Positions 49,019 to 62,141 are shown, counted from the stretch's first letter. The stretch is DNA of 64,000 bases from Helicostylum pulchrum (GCA_025677825.1 JAIXMO010000009.1:434001-498000), one strand, 5' to 3'. Notes: generated by a model not told the origin, from the sequence alone. Program-made: numbers and translations.

Positions 49019-49411
49019 TTTTTTTTTTGCGTATATTTTATTTCAAGTTGTAAAAGGTATTTTTTTTTCTGTAAAAAAACAAAAAACAAAAAGAGTTTTA
49101 TATGAAACTGGCTGTAACAACGAAAAGAAGAAAAAATAGGGGGTAAAAAAAAAGCGAGTGTTGTTTTTTTTCGTAAGCATCATGTGACCTTTCTTAGGCG
49201 CACTGCATTTCTGCAACAACAACAAAAAAGCTGTTGATATAAATGTTTCTTCTTTTTTTACTTTACTTTACTTTTTGGTAATTAAGATAAAAGAAAAAAA
49301 AAAGAAGAGAGATAGGGAAAAGGAGTTCAAAGAAAAGAGAGATAGATAGAGACGCGCTTAAACCAAAACTAGAAACTAATGCCTTTGTTCTAGTAATTAT
49401 AAACTACAAGA
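49019..49411. other. Divergent promoter between the SNF2-type gene and PP2A-C
   Basis: 393 bp shared upstream region with poly-T/poly-A tracts and purine-rich GAGAGATAGA leader sequence on the PP2A-C side. No gene was seen. Confidence 0.45.
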
Positions 49412-50771
<1,360 letters not shown>

Positions 50772-50999
50772 TAAAATTTATAATAAGCGCGTGCATGTGT
50801 AACTTTAATTTCGCTTATATTTTGTACTTCTTTTCTGGAGATCACTTTTAACCAACCAGGATGTTTTAATTTTAAAAAAAAAAAATATTTTTCAATTTCA
50901 ACAAATGTACAAACATATATACGCTTTGAACTTGTATTGTTGGACACTGTTTTTCTGTTATACACAAGTAGTGCGCTCGTAAATTAAACGATGTAAAGA

Positions 51000-51239
51000 A
51001 TGAAGCCTACAATTGATATTTTAAATCTGCATTGTAATGCCTGTGAGAAAAAATATCATGTCAAGAGATCTTATGTACGGCATTTAGCTCGAGTGCATGG
51101 AATAGTATTACCAGAAGTTAATTCGGAACAAACCAGCTCCGATACAAAGAATAACTATTGTAAAATGTGCGATGTTAGAAAATTGCAGGGTATGAAATAC
51201 ATTACCCAAATTTTTGATTTCAAATTTTCGATCCCTTGA
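51000..51239 (+). pseudogene. C2H2 zinc-finger ORF, likely 5' fragment of a decayed gene
   Basis: An ATG-initiated ORF of 79 residues contains one good C2H2 finger: CNACEKKYHVKRSYVRHL then ARVH, spaced C-x2-C-x12-H-x4-H. A second CxxC (YCKMCDVRK) follows. A weak donor (GTATGA) near 51,190 could splice it to a downstream exon, after which the sequence is AT-rich. Later protein-like fragments to about 54.8 kb are interrupted by stops, so this probably belongs to a degenerate multi-exon gene or transposon gene. It could also be an intact short orphan gene. Confidence 0.4.
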
Positions 51240-52699
51240 TAGTACCCCCCGCTTAAAAGTAAAAAATATAGGTTGACTTTGATAGTAATAAATTTTTTTT
51301 TTTGCTGTTAAGAAAGACAATTGGCGCGAAGAGATATGTTCCTAAACGTTCAATAAAGAAAAGTATTCTATTAGATTTTTTATAAAAGTTCGTAAAAAAA
51401 TGTTTATCGTTCCAAAAAAAAAATTAAAAATTTACTAGAGTTAAACCTGGTGGCACGTTAAGAAAATATATCTGCTCGTGTAATAAATATTGTTACGTCT
51501 AGAAAATTTAAGGTAAATCAAAACGAGAATGAAAGTTCTTGGTAATAAATAAATTTATCAAATATTCTTTATAATTACTCTCTGATCAACTCCCATTTGT
51601 TTTATAACATCTTTTGGAAAACAATACAGACCTAGGATTAACTTCAGAAACTTCGTCACCTTCGGCATATAAACTCTATTTTATTTTATTCCCCACTCTC
51701 TTAACTGATATAAGTCCCTTTGTAAGTATACGTCTCTTGACTCGTGTTTCCCTAAAGACTAGTCGTTGAATGTCACTTTTCACAAATAAATAAATAACCT
51801 AAGTTGTAATTCAGTTGACTACTAAACAGTCTGGTGCTCACTACTCTTACTATTACTTTATTATCTGTTGTTTAACTACACACGTAATAATCTCCCCCAA
51901 ATTTTACACTTTTTACTTTAAGCTCTATTAACGTGTAAAGTTGCTCAAGATAGTAAAAGCATTTCTGATCCCAAAAACAACACGAGTTTATATGATGTAT
52001 CTAGTCGTCCACAAAATAATATGTAGTCTTGTGTATACTTCGTTACTTTATCTAAATAGTACCTAAAATAAAATAAAATGGTACTGTTGTGTTTATTGGC
52101 TCAATAAAGAGCAACAGGCACGACAACAACAAAAGCACTCATAATGCTGATAATGCTATAGCTTTGCAGGAAAGTCTCAAACTGAAAAAAAGTTGTACTT
52201 TATCTATCCTCCATCCATCCATCCATCCCATCCTCTTTTTTTTAAAGGTATTTGTTACCTTTATATTATTTTTTCAGGGTAACTACATAGATACAAACCT
52301 TCTCGTGGTTACCCTTGTCAACTTTCTTTGGAAAGACTAACGTGCAAGTATATTTATATATTTAATAAAAATGAAAGTTTACAAATGAAAAGGTCTCTTT
52401 TCTAATGTAATTTTGCTTGTCAAATATTCCTGGATATAATTATTTCGTTCACTGTTCGATATAAGGGTATATCTGATTTAAGGGTAGATTTTTTCCGCTC
52501 TTAAATACGTCTTTTCTTTGGAAGTCATATTTCATAATCAAATTTCATATTACAAGCAAAAGGATCTCTTTATATAGTATGTGCACATCTTTCAAACGAA
52601 GCCTTTTCCTTTGGTATGCTGGTGCAAGCGGATGCGGTTCGCTTAAAACTGGAAGCTGGTTTTTTTTTTTTTTTTTCTGGTTCACAATTTTCCCAAGGT

Positions 52700-53066
52700 C
52701 AGTTTTAGTACTACCTCTCTCAATCGTACGGCGTTTCGCGCTAGGTGTATCACACTCTGTTTCAGCTACAGTGGCTGTTACAGCTACACTCATTATCGTA
52801 TTTATATTATCTCACACTCCTCAACAACCTGGTGTACATACCGAGAATACCCTCAGGATCTTGATCATCTTAATATTTTTTCAGCTGTGGTCCTTCTACC
52901 TTTGGAATCTCTTAAGGATCTTTAGTTCTACTTTTCAAGCCATTTACCAGTTGTCAAAAACGTTTATAATAGTACTGGTACCATTCAAAGCTCTAACTAT
53001 CTTCTCAAGCTGTTTGATGATCCAAATCCAACTAAACAATTTCTTCAGGCGGTTCTAAAAAAATGA
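52700..53066 (+). pseudogene. Coding relic segment, unknown family
   Basis: A single frame reads EYPQDLDHLNIFSAVVLLPL and ESLKDL, meets TAG at 52923, then continues in the same frame with FYFSSHLPVVKNVYNSTGTI and SNYLLKLFDDPNPTKQFLQA before TGA at 53064. The continuity on both sides of the stop indicates a former exon. Confidence 0.45.
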
Positions 53067-53287
53067 AGTCGAACTGACTTGTTTTTTTATAGTTTATATA
53101 TTTTGACCGTTTTTTTCTTAATTTGAACATCGACTTCAGTTGGTTCTGGTAAAATAGCAGTAATGACAGTAGGTATATGTATGAGTTATGTTTCAATATG
53201 CCAAACACATTTCTACCTCCACTATTTACAGTAATATCTTATTATATTGCATAATCAGTTAATATAACCAGACAAAAAAAAGTAAAA

Positions 53288-53413
53288 TTTAACTTGAATC
53301 CTTTACCACCAATATCCTCTGATTTAGACAATACTTTTCACTTCTGTCTTCTTAACTGTGCAAACCTTTCATACATACGAACCATATCTGCCGAGAAAAT
53401 TGAAGTTTTGTAA
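53288..53413 (+). pseudogene. Coding relic segment, unknown family
   Basis: Open frame reading LNPLPPISSDLDNTFHFCLL then NCANLSYIRTISAEKIEVL before TAA. There is no start codon; composition is clearly protein-like. It probably belongs to the same decayed gene as its neighbours. Confidence 0.4.
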
Positions 53414-54399
53414 GTAATTCTCAAAATAAAAGGGCGGCCATTGTTATGAGATGAGCTTTATATTTTATATACTTCGCGCTTATCACTTTGATTTAATGTT
53501 CGAAGTATAAAGTAACTACTTATATATTCCATAGAACTATTTTTTTTATATCTGTCTTCTGGTTCAATAGGAACAGTAGCCGCTCTATTTAAGGGTGGGT
53601 GAAATATATGCTTATTCCGAATGACAATGTAACATAGTTTTCTGATAGTTACATGTACAAAAAAGGGAAAGTAGTACAAGTTAGACATGTTTTTCCTCCT
53701 TTTTTTCTTTAGGTACTCTCTTCAGCTCCATATCTAAGTACCTCCATCTTTCAGAAGTATTAATACAATTTATATTTCGATTGTAAGGCAAGGTTATACT
53801 ACTAGAGTAAGTATAAAAAGAGCAAGCAGTCTATAAGTAAAAATAGGAACACTTCCGCCTATCGATTTCCAATCATTTGTGTGTAAACAAATATATTTAC
53901 TTTGATAGCTAATTCTTTTTTTTTTAGTTACTTGTGGTTTAACGATGGGTTGATTTTTTCAGAACAACGATGAAACCGATGGTTAGTTATCGCATATCCA
54001 TTCTCTTTTTTGACACGAATAAATACTGGATAGAACTATCAAAGGAATGAACTGCGTTAGCATTGGAAGAAGCCAACGCCACCCAGGCGGGTAACCATGC
54101 ACAGTCATTATTACAAATAGTAAGTGTCAAAATGTTGTTTTAAATAAAAATTTTTGACTATATTATGGTAGACAAGAAATAGTGAGGGTGACAATAACAG
54201 TGATAATGTAAGTAATAACTTCTTAACTGTAATGCGACGCGTTTCTTATATATTTGTTTTTTATTTGTTCAGAATCCATTTGAGGTAAAATAAAACTTTA
54301 AAATTGTAAAGCCATTTAACAACTATTGACAATTACACAGGTTGAATCTCTTGGTCGTATTGTAAATATGATTTTTGTTAACTTTATTACCTAAACCTA

Positions 54400-54804
54400 A
54401 AGCCTAGTCCCGATAATGAACTTGCAGCTTTACTTCCTCGAAGTTTACCTGGTGTGATTTCCCCTGTTCGACTTGATAATACCGCTAAGGATAATATTAC
54501 CACAGAATCTAATTATTTGCTTGATGGTATTAATTTTTCTGAAAAATTTGGTTAATTTAAGCGTGAATCAATCTCTGAACTGGAAAAAAATGAAATATCG
54601 TTTTTTGCGATAGCTTTAATGAAATCCTGTAAGAAGGCGGGTTAAATCTGTATCTCTTCTTGGTATAGCCTAAAATTATTATTAAAGAGCTCGTTATCCC
54701 ATGTATTATGGTTAGAAGCAGAAACATATTCAAATTCGTTAGTTCATGTATTTGGTGGTTGGCATAAATGTCACAGCGTTTCTTTAACCTCTTGTACGAA
54801 ATAA
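54400..54804 (+). pseudogene. Coding relic segment with two in-frame stops
   Basis: One frame gives PDNELAALLPRSLPGVISPV, then NYLLDGINFSEKFG and TAA at 54553. It continues with FKRESISELEKNEISFFAIA to TAA at 54643, and then SHVLWLEAETYSNSLVHVFG to TAA at 54802. Three consecutive protein-like blocks in one frame separated by stops show a decayed exon. No family was recognised. Confidence 0.5.
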
Positions 54805-55239
54805 GTCTAGAACAAGTGTAGATTACATGAGTAAAAGTGGCTATTTTATCGATTACTTTTTACAGCTTTTGATGCGTTTCCAAAGGTACCAAGATACAGG
54901 AAGCTTTTCATCGGTAGACTTAAAGTTACCTCCAAGTTATATGAATATGAATAAGGGGACGTAGGGGATTGTCAATATGCTTGACTTGCATTTTACAGTG
55001 TGTGGTCTGCAAATACTACTTCTACTACCTTTTAAAGCGATTGACATAAAAAGTGGTTTTATTTTTTATTTTTTATGCAAATAGGGTTTTTGCATACATC
55101 AAGTAGTTCTCCAAGTCAGTTTTTTAGAGCTCACTGTTTTTTTTCTTTTTCTTTAAAAGTGCGATACTTTTTTATTTTTTTTTCTTTCTTGTGCACCTCT
55201 TTTTTTTTATAAATATACTTGATCACCCTTGACACGATT

Positions 55240-55502
55240 ATGGCTCAAACTAATTCATTCTACGCCTTTTTATTAATGTGCACTGGTATGGCTGCTGGAA
55301 GCACCGTTGTTAACAGAGTAAGCCTTTTTTTTTTTATGTATTATTGTTGGTAATGATTACTCATTTTTTTTTTTTCGAAATAGGTCTTGAAGCCTGACAT
55401 GGTAAAAAGTAAAATTACAGCGTATATACCCTGTTACTCACTTTTTCTTCTTAATCTGAATAGAGAATTCCCAAGGTTCAACTTCCCAAAAAGACAGAAT
55501 AG
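55240..55502 (+). CDS. 44-residue mitochondrial-type microprotein resembling BRAWNIN/UQCC6
   Basis: Three tiny exons (55240-55317, 55384-55401, 55464-55502) join in frame; the middle one is an 18-nt microexon coding VLKPDM. The product starts MAQTNSFYAFLLMCTGMAAG, followed by STVVNRVLKPDMRIPKVQLP and KKTE. One hydrophobic segment of about 20 residues (residues 6-24) is followed by a short polar tail. The pattern hydrophobic helix, then V-V-x-R, then K/R-P-D-(M/L)-x-I-P, then P-K-K matches the BRAWNIN/UQCC6 family, single-pass inner-membrane microproteins needed for complex III assembly. The match is by eye and the protein is shorter than the animal form, lacking its C-terminal extension. All GT/AG sites are present. 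Confidence 0.68.
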
Positions 55503-56262
55503 AAGCAAGAATAAACCTTCTTTTTTTTTTTTACAAGTGTAGACACATATTATATGAGAAAGAAAGAAATGGTTTGCGATCTGACACTTTTTGAGCGTAG
55601 TATTAGTGATATGAAATAGGCTTTTGGGAATGTGTATCTGCAGAGTTTAACTTTAACTGCGTGGAAAAAAAGAGTAGAGTAGTACCAGGAAAAAAGGGGA
55701 GGGGGTGGTAAAAAAAATAAAAGATATTATTAGACACATGTAACAACTCTTGCTGGGGGGTTGCAGGACACGATTAAAAATAAAAGATGGTCACCTTGTT
55801 ACTTTTTTTAGATGTTTGAGATGAAATGGTGGAATACGTATTTCCCGAGAAAAGAAAGAAAACCCACACTTTAATCCCGAAGATTATACTAGGAGAAAGA
55901 GAGATATTTCAATATGCCTGTTCTTGACCCGAAGCAAAAAAAAGATCTTTATTGTAAAGGGAGAGATGCATGAAGGTCATATATTTATAACAAGTATATC
56001 ACATTAAGACCATCTGACAGTATCAGTAGTTGTACACCTCCTTTTTTCTGTGTTTCTTGTTGGATTGATGATGTTGTAACGAGAAAGGAAATTAAAGTCA
56101 TGGTGTAACTAGGCAACTAAAATGCTACGAGGGGGCAAGTAAATTAAATATTTTATAAATTAATTTGATCCGCTACATACAAGAAGAAGAAAGAAATAAA
56201 GAAAGAAAGAAAGAAAAGAAAAGGGAACATTCTTTTATTATTAGGATATATATAAATGTTGT
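55503..56262. other. Convergent intergenic gap
   Basis: 760 bp between the 3' ends of the microprotein gene and the following minus-strand gene. It holds purine-rich runs (GAAAGAAA near 56,198-56,222) and nothing that looks like a gene. Confidence 0.45.
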
Positions 56263-57366
56263 CTATGCTGATATGGCCCAGCCATCATAAAAGCCACTGT
56301 CAACTTCTCTAGCTGAAGAGGAAGAAGAAGATGAATGACTGGTAGGTTGTTCTATTACGATACAATCTTCATCTTCAAACGGGTTCTTTAGGTCTTGGTT
56401 ATTTTGATTTACAGTTCTTTTCAATCTATGACGTAAAGTTCTATCTTCTTCTAATTCGATATGAGGATCGAATGCACCATGTAAGCCATTTCTCATACTG
56501 TGATATATATACATTGCATCCTTTTCTGAATTACTTAATTTTGATTCACTTTCTAAACACTGCTCAATAATTAATCTGGCTTTTTCTACCATTGAATTAA
56601 TTTTAGCTTGATCATCTAAAAGAGTTGAAGGTAATACAGCACCGGCAACATTTCCACCATTTCTCTTTTCTAGCTCAAAGGCATCTTCTAACAATGTCTT
56701 GCGTCTCTTTGGTCTCTTGTGTTGCAGTGCATATCTTACTGCAAAGTGTGACTCCATACCACCTCTTTTATGAATTTCGTTTCCATCACCAATAAGAGAC
56801 AAATTGGATTCCATTTTATTCAAGAATTCAATACGGGATTTTGAATCAGAAGGTAAAACAAATAAAATGTAATTTAATGTGTATAATCTGTGCGCAATCA
56901 TACGCCAAAATCCATCTACTGTTGGTACTGCTGGTCTAGATTTAAGTAGTGGTAGTGGTGTAGAATGAGACGGTACTAAGACGATAGGTTGTTGTAATTC
57001 GGCAAGTGTTCCATAACTTGAACTAGGTCGAATTGGGTTCATCACTCCCTCTAAATTTTGCTTTAATCTTGATGTCATATAAAGTGCTCTATGTTGGCAC
57101 CGTTTATCGTTAAAAAAGAAGCTATCAAACACATCTTCAAATTCGTTGTTTCTTGCTTCATTCGATATAACCACAAGAGTTTCAGAAAAACTGGCCATTT
57201 TATTATTATTTGTTGTTGTTGTTGTTGTTGTTGTTGTTGGATGATAATAATCTTGTCTTACTGGTGGTGGTGACGATGAATCCGACCTCTTTTTATTATT
57301 ATTATTACTATTAAATGAAAGTTTAACTGACCGTATACGTGATATCTTGGAAGAAAAAGTTGTCAT
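56263..57366 (-). CDS. Hypothetical protein (about 367 aa), single exon
   Basis: Uninterrupted ORF. The preferred start is the ATG at 57366 (MTTFSSKISRIRSVKLSFNS); an in-frame ATG at 57375 would add three residues. The first 70 residues are low complexity (Asn run, TTTTTTTTTNNN encoded by an ACA repeat at about 57,211-57,240). The core has folded-looking blocks: FEDVFDSFFFNDKRCQHRAL, VPTVDGFWRMIAHRLYTLNY, ILFVLPSDSKSRIEFLNKME and RLIIEQCLESESKLSNSEKD. A serine run lies near the C-terminus, before GFYDGWAISA. No signal peptide, TM segment or known domain was recognised. Lack of introns sets it apart from most genes here. Confidence 0.75.
   Translation of the reverse strand: MTTFSSKISRIRSVKLSFNSNNNNKKRSDSSSPPPVRQDYYHPTTTTTTTTTNNNKMASFSETLVVISNEARNNEFEDVFDSFFFNDKRCQHRALYMTSRLKQNLEGVMNPIRPSSSYGTLAELQQPIVLVPSHSTPLPLLKSRPAVPTVDGFWRMIAHRLYTLNYILFVLPSDSKSRIEFLNKMESNLSLIGDGNEIHKRGGMESHFAVRYALQHKRPKRRKTLLEDAFELEKRNGGNVAGAVLPSTLLDDQAKINSMVEKARLIIEQCLESESKLSNSEKDAMYIYHSMRNGLHGAFDPHIELEEDRTLRHRLKRTVNQNNQDLKNPFEDEDCIVIEQPTSHSSSSSSSAREVDSGFYDGWAISA
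57201..57240. repeat. (GTT)n trinucleotide repeat inside the hypothetical gene
   Basis: About nine GTT units preceded by ATT units on the plus strand; on the coding strand they encode a nine-threonine run followed by asparagines. Confidence 0.85.
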
Positions 57367-57720
57367 TGTAAACAAGTAGAAAGGAAAAAAGAAAAGAGAA
57401 AGAAGAAAGAAAAAAGAAGATTTTTTCCCTTTTCTTTTTTTTTTCTATTTGTGTGTGGTGGAAAGCTGCCAAAAAAAGACTACAAAAGCCCAGACACGTT
57501 CCTTGTTCTCCCTGTTGCTATTTTTATACCGCTTGAAATAACTCCGAAAAGATATTTTTTCCGAAAGAATATTCACCCATGATTGGTGCTGGTTTTTAAA
57601 TACAATCGTGTATAATTCTTTGTCAAGAAGAAGAAACGTAGATCTATCAAAGAGGGGAATTTGTCTTTTTTATTGTTTGATATTATATTTACAAGTCAAA
57701 AAAGAAAGTATGAGTAGTAT

Positions 57721-60054
57721 TTAGGATGATTGAAATCGTTTGGTCATTTCTTCTTCTGCTCGCATTGTACGCTGTTGAAGCCAAGTAGCAAAATTACCAC
57801 ACTTTAAAAATTGACTGTATAATTCCTTTGTTGGATCTGTAGTGGATGTACGTGTTTTAAAGGTGGATTTAAACGGCAATTGTGGTCCATGCTCCTTTAA
57901 AGACTTCATAAATTGATCAGTCTGGAAGGGTCTTAATCTCGGTACTTGTCCATCAGCGGATCTTGTAATAAAAAAAGTCAGCTATTAATATTCGCGGTTT
58001 CTACTTATTATATTTTTTTTACCCTTACATATTAATTGGAATAAGTGTACTGAAATATCTGTTCAATGGCACCAAAAACTTTTCTGTTAAATCAACAAAA
58101 TGCCTTCGAAGTATATTATTTAAAACCCAGTCTGGTGGATATCCTCTCACTGAAGCTTCAGTCAACATCTTTACTAATTCTCGATCTCTAGATATCACTG
58201 TCTTTCTCTTTGACGTTACACCTTGAGTAAAATTAAACAGAACATTTGATTTATTTCCTAGTCCAGGTTTGGATTTTCCAGAATGCAAGTGATGTGTGTG
58301 ACTAGGAATAAGCGTACCATCTGGTTTTCTACATGACACGATTTAATTTCTCATCCTTCTTCTTTACTTTTTGTTCTTTTACCTTAGCTGCTGTCTACCT
58401 ACTCGCACTATATTTGGCCAATGTTGAACTGCCGTATTAAAAAAAGGATTGGTTACTCCCAGCACTAGACTAGATAAAGGCTAAATATCTATTAGACTTG
58501 ATTGCAATGACGTACAATATACGCATATATATTTACCTTGTTTTTTGTTACAAAACTTTTAAAATCTGAATCTTGTATCGTAAAGTAAGGTCTATAATCA
58601 CCACAGTAAGGTATCTATTTATATATATATAAATTGAGTTCTGGTACTACAAAAAAAAAAAAAAAATGTGCATAATTTACTTACAGGGTTTATAATATCT
58701 ACTAGTGACACAACTGCTTCACTACATACACCTGGATCAGGAGCAATAATCACAATGGGCTCTGCAATCAACATAAGTTCCCACAATAACCATAAATCCT
58801 TTAAAATATCTCTAAAATGATGGTACAATCCACCTACAGGTAATGATGCCATAATCTATACGACCACGTCAATCACTCAAATACAAAAAATAAAGGGAGA
58901 GAGATACTGTACCTGTATATCTGGTTTTAATCGATTCATATCAAAGGGAGTGGTTTCCAATAACTGAGGTTTTAAAGGTGTAGGTAATTCAACTTGTAAT
59001 AATTTACCGAGAAAAGGTAAATCCAACATTCTGCCGTCTTTTGGACACTTCCACTGAGCGATATTCATACAAGCAGCTTCCAACATGGGTTGACCAGTAT
59101 CGAAATAAGCAGGACCTAAAATGGAAACCACTCTAGAGAATAAACCAACATACGGATGCTGTGATAATAATACGAGTGATTTCTAAACAAAACAATAAAA
59201 ACAGTTAAATACAGATACACACACATGTATAAAAAAAAGGCTGAGGAAAATTATCTATACTCTTTTACTTGAAAATAACCCCGTCGAATCCTTGAATCTT
59301 TCTTTTGTCTAAAGAATACATAACCGTAAAGAAATCCTGCGTCGGCTGTTGGTCCAGAAACTGCAAATTTAAACGTACTGGCTCTTACACGTATATTAAA
59401 GATTTGGTCTCCTACTTCAAACACGTTTGAATCTGGAAATGCAGAAAAGCAACTAAATAAAAAAAAATCGTTAGTTAAATTATCCAAAACTTACTGCATT
59501 ACACTATACTATCTTACATGTTTTTTTGTTCAATTGCGGTTAAATCCATTGGTGGATACGCATAATCCAAAGCTAAGTTTTTAATGAAAAAAAAAGGGGG
59601 AGCATTATGATGATTAGGAGGGTTTTTTTTAACTAGTATCAAATTTTTTACCTTGACCAATTTCTAAATCAAAATTGACTATACAAAAGCCTACAATCCA
59701 CTTTCTAAAGTTTGTCAAATCCGTAGGTTCCAGCGTCAAGTATTTATCTTTTTCATTCTCGGTAATATCTAAACCAATAGGTGGAGTAGAAGGAGGAGTG
59801 GGTGTACGAAGACGAAGACTATCTAAATCATCTTTGGCAACTAGGTTTGGATGAGAAGCAGAGAGTCCTAAACGATGTGTCTTTAATTGCAACACAGAAC
59901 TTGAACATTGTTTACGAATTGTGTAGTCGACAACAGAATCGCTCATGTCTGCTTCGGTATCCGATGAGTTTAAGGCGCCTTGACTAGCACTCCTTATACT
60001 CGTCGCAACTTGTCTAAATGCTGAACGACTCTTTCGAGGAATCTCAGCTTCCAT
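57721..60054 (-). CDS. DENN-domain protein, DENND6-like Rab GEF
   Basis: About nine exons give roughly 610 residues. The N-terminus ([20 protein letters not shown]) is Ser/Thr-rich. The DENN region begins [27 protein letters not shown] and CFSAFPDSN, continues with [20 protein letters not shown] and [20 protein letters not shown], then [20 protein letters not shown] and [20 protein letters not shown]. The next blocks, [18 protein letters not shown] and [20 protein letters not shown] followed by VRVG, are typical of DENND6/FAM116. Animal DENND6 proteins are GEFs for Rab14-type GTPases on endosomes; the same role is inferred here. It ends TKRFQSS at 57721. Length matches the family. Confidence 0.88.
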
Positions 60055-60869
60055 ATTTGTATTGTTGCTATTGTAGTATTTTTCTTTAAAAAAAAACAGA
60101 AAGAAAAAATTAAAAAGAAGAAAGAAAAGGGTAAAGTTGATTTACACACCTTTAATCCTTTTTTTTTTTCCTTTTTCAGTCTGGTTTGAAAGCAGCCAAA
60201 AAAAGCGGACTTTTGATTGTCTCTTTGCTTTGTTTAGTGGTGTCTTTCATTTTTTTTTTTTTTGATCTGTGACACTTTGGATTACTCGGTACTGTCATTT
60301 GATTTTATTGTTTTATAATGCAAAATTAGCAACTCACCCTGCTAAGAAATGCACGTGTAATTTATTCGTACGTTAAATTACACTAGAACAGAAAAAAAAA
60401 AAAAAAGTCCCTTGAAAGTTACCGCCATTGTTAAGCGTAGCTCTATTGTTTTTCGTTTAACTTGATACATTTTGTTGCCAAAGGGATACTGTAAAAAAAA
60501 AGACTTTCTTTTTTACTTGTACCTTTATATCTACTGTGCGAAAATATACAGTCAAACAAGGTTTACATATAAAACTATGGGGTAGTTATCGCGACTACAG
60601 TACTCTGTTTTTTTTCGATTATGAAGGGTTCCCTGTTCAGTTTAATCAAGAAAGGACGATATATTGTTAAATTAAAAAAAAAAGAATTACAACAATGTGT
60701 AAATTGGACTGTATTGTGAAAATGATGTAATTCCAGTTTCCGTGTTTAGTCTTTTTGTGCTGCCAAGTTTCAGCTGATGTTAAAGCGTATAAATACAGAT
60801 TTTTATTTTTATTTTATTTTTTACAATTATACTCTCCTTTCCCCTTCCTTTTTTTTAAAAAAACAAAAT
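60055..60869. other. Divergent promoter gap
   Basis: 815 bp between the DENN gene (minus) and the membrane coiled-coil gene (plus). Only homopolymer-rich AT DNA was seen, including a TTTTTTCTTTTTT leader on the plus side. Confidence 0.45.
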
Positions 60870-62141
60870 ATGTCGCTATCAGAAAATGATGGAGATAACG
60901 TCTTTATTAGACGTTTTCAACAACATCAAAGCAAAGCAAAAGCTCAACCAGCACCTCAGCGTACAAACAATAGTAGTATACCAGAGACAGCAGAAGAGTT
61001 TTCGCCTGCAGTATCTTGGCCGATTTTATTAGCCGTAATTCCCACACTGGGCGCATTTGTTGCAGGAAGTGCCGAAATATGGAGTGATTTTATCATGCTC
61101 GTATTAATCTTGTACTATGTATACAAATGGATGACTGGTAAATACCACATAAATAATAATAACCACACATCAAATTAATTTAGTTTATATAAAGCTCCTT
61201 GGGCATACTATGAAAGTGCTCGTAGTCGAAGAATTATTCATCAACACTCTTCCGCTGAAAAAACGAAAGCAGGTCTTTCAAACTCTCGAGAAGATGAAGC
61301 CTACGCTAACCGTATGCAAGCAGAACACCAAAAGCGAAAGTTAATTACAGCAGAGCTTCGTCGTCATGAATTAGCAGGACTAGTTTGGGTGATTTTTTCT
61401 CCAATTATTGCAGGTTACACATTGCAATACAGTAGATTATTACTTAGTAATGTTGATAGATATATTAGTGCATTTAATGTTACTGTATTTACCTTGGCGG
61501 CTTCCATCAAGCCTTTATCTCATGTCATTGTGCTTTTACAAGAGCGTACTTTATTCCTTCAATCTGAAGCTCTTGTTACAGAGACTCAAGTTCAGTTATT
61601 ACAATCAAGATTAGACCTTGTTGAAAAAGAACTGTTTGGTCTTCGCAAAGCATATGCAACAAAGAAAGATTTAGGTCAAATGACTGAAGAAATAAACCCT
61701 ACTTTACATCAATTAGCGAAGACCTTGAAACGATTCGAGAAACGTGACATGAATCTGAGAAGTTGGACTGAAGAACAATTTACTGCTATTGATTTAAAGG
61801 TACGAGAATTTGATCAGTATATTTGCTATCGTATTGAACAAGATCAACGTCAACAAGCCCATGGTATGGTCGTAAGCTTAATACTATTACCGTTAAATAT
61901 TTCACTTTGGGCCGCCAAAAGAATCACTTTATTATTACCTGTTCATCATAACAGTGCTAATTTATTAGCTTCTCCTCCTCCACATACACATACACATGAA
62001 AGACCTTCTGCTAGACTGAATAAACCATTAACACCACCTAAACCGGTTTCTTATTCACGGAATCAAATGACATCCATTATGCCCGATCCGAACGAGTCTA
62101 GTTACTCAACTGAAGGAAGTATTGCTGCCTTTGGACGTTAA
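60870..62141 (+). CDS. Membrane protein with coiled coil, unknown function
   Basis: Two exons (60870-61137, 61195-62141) encode about 404 residues. The Q/S-rich N-terminus is followed by two adjacent hydrophobic segments (SWPILLAVIPTLGAFVAG and SDFIMLVLILYYVYKWM) and the conserved-looking PWAYYESARSRR. The middle contains ELAGLVWVIFSPIIAGYTLQ and YISAFNVTVFTLAASIKPLS, i.e. two more membrane segments. A heptad-rich coiled coil (about residues 180-260) includes TETQVQLLQSRLDLVEKELF. A last hydrophobic segment (MVVSLILLPLNISLWAAK) precedes a proline/histidine-rich tail. Peroxin Pex14 was considered for the TM plus coiled-coil layout but its signature is absent. It looks like a conserved fungal membrane protein of unknown role. 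Confidence 0.78.

Larger units (their letters stand above)
51240..55239. other. 4 kb relic-rich region without an intact gene
   Basis: Several plus-strand stretches stay in one frame with protein-like composition but are broken by stops or lack starts. Examples are about 52,700-53,066 (stop at 52923), 53288-53413, and 54400-54804 (stops at 54553 and 54643). Intron-like GTAAGT and CAG signals remain between some pieces (for example near 54,120, 54,210 and 54,270-54,340). The most likely reading is an old duplicated gene or mobile-element gene in decay. A (CCAT)n repeat lies near 52,208-52,228. No intact ORF or RNA was found. Confidence 0.5.

Noticed and set aside
52545..52793. Minus-strand 82-codon ORF (MSVAVTATVAETECD start)
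   Set aside because: The frame depends on a long A run coding lysines, and the plus strand of the same area reads better as a former exon; I could not decide firmly but do not annotate it.
53458..53688. Minus-strand 76-codon ORF
   Set aside because: It has some balanced composition but no motif, no splice partners and lies in a relic-rich region; evidence is insufficient.
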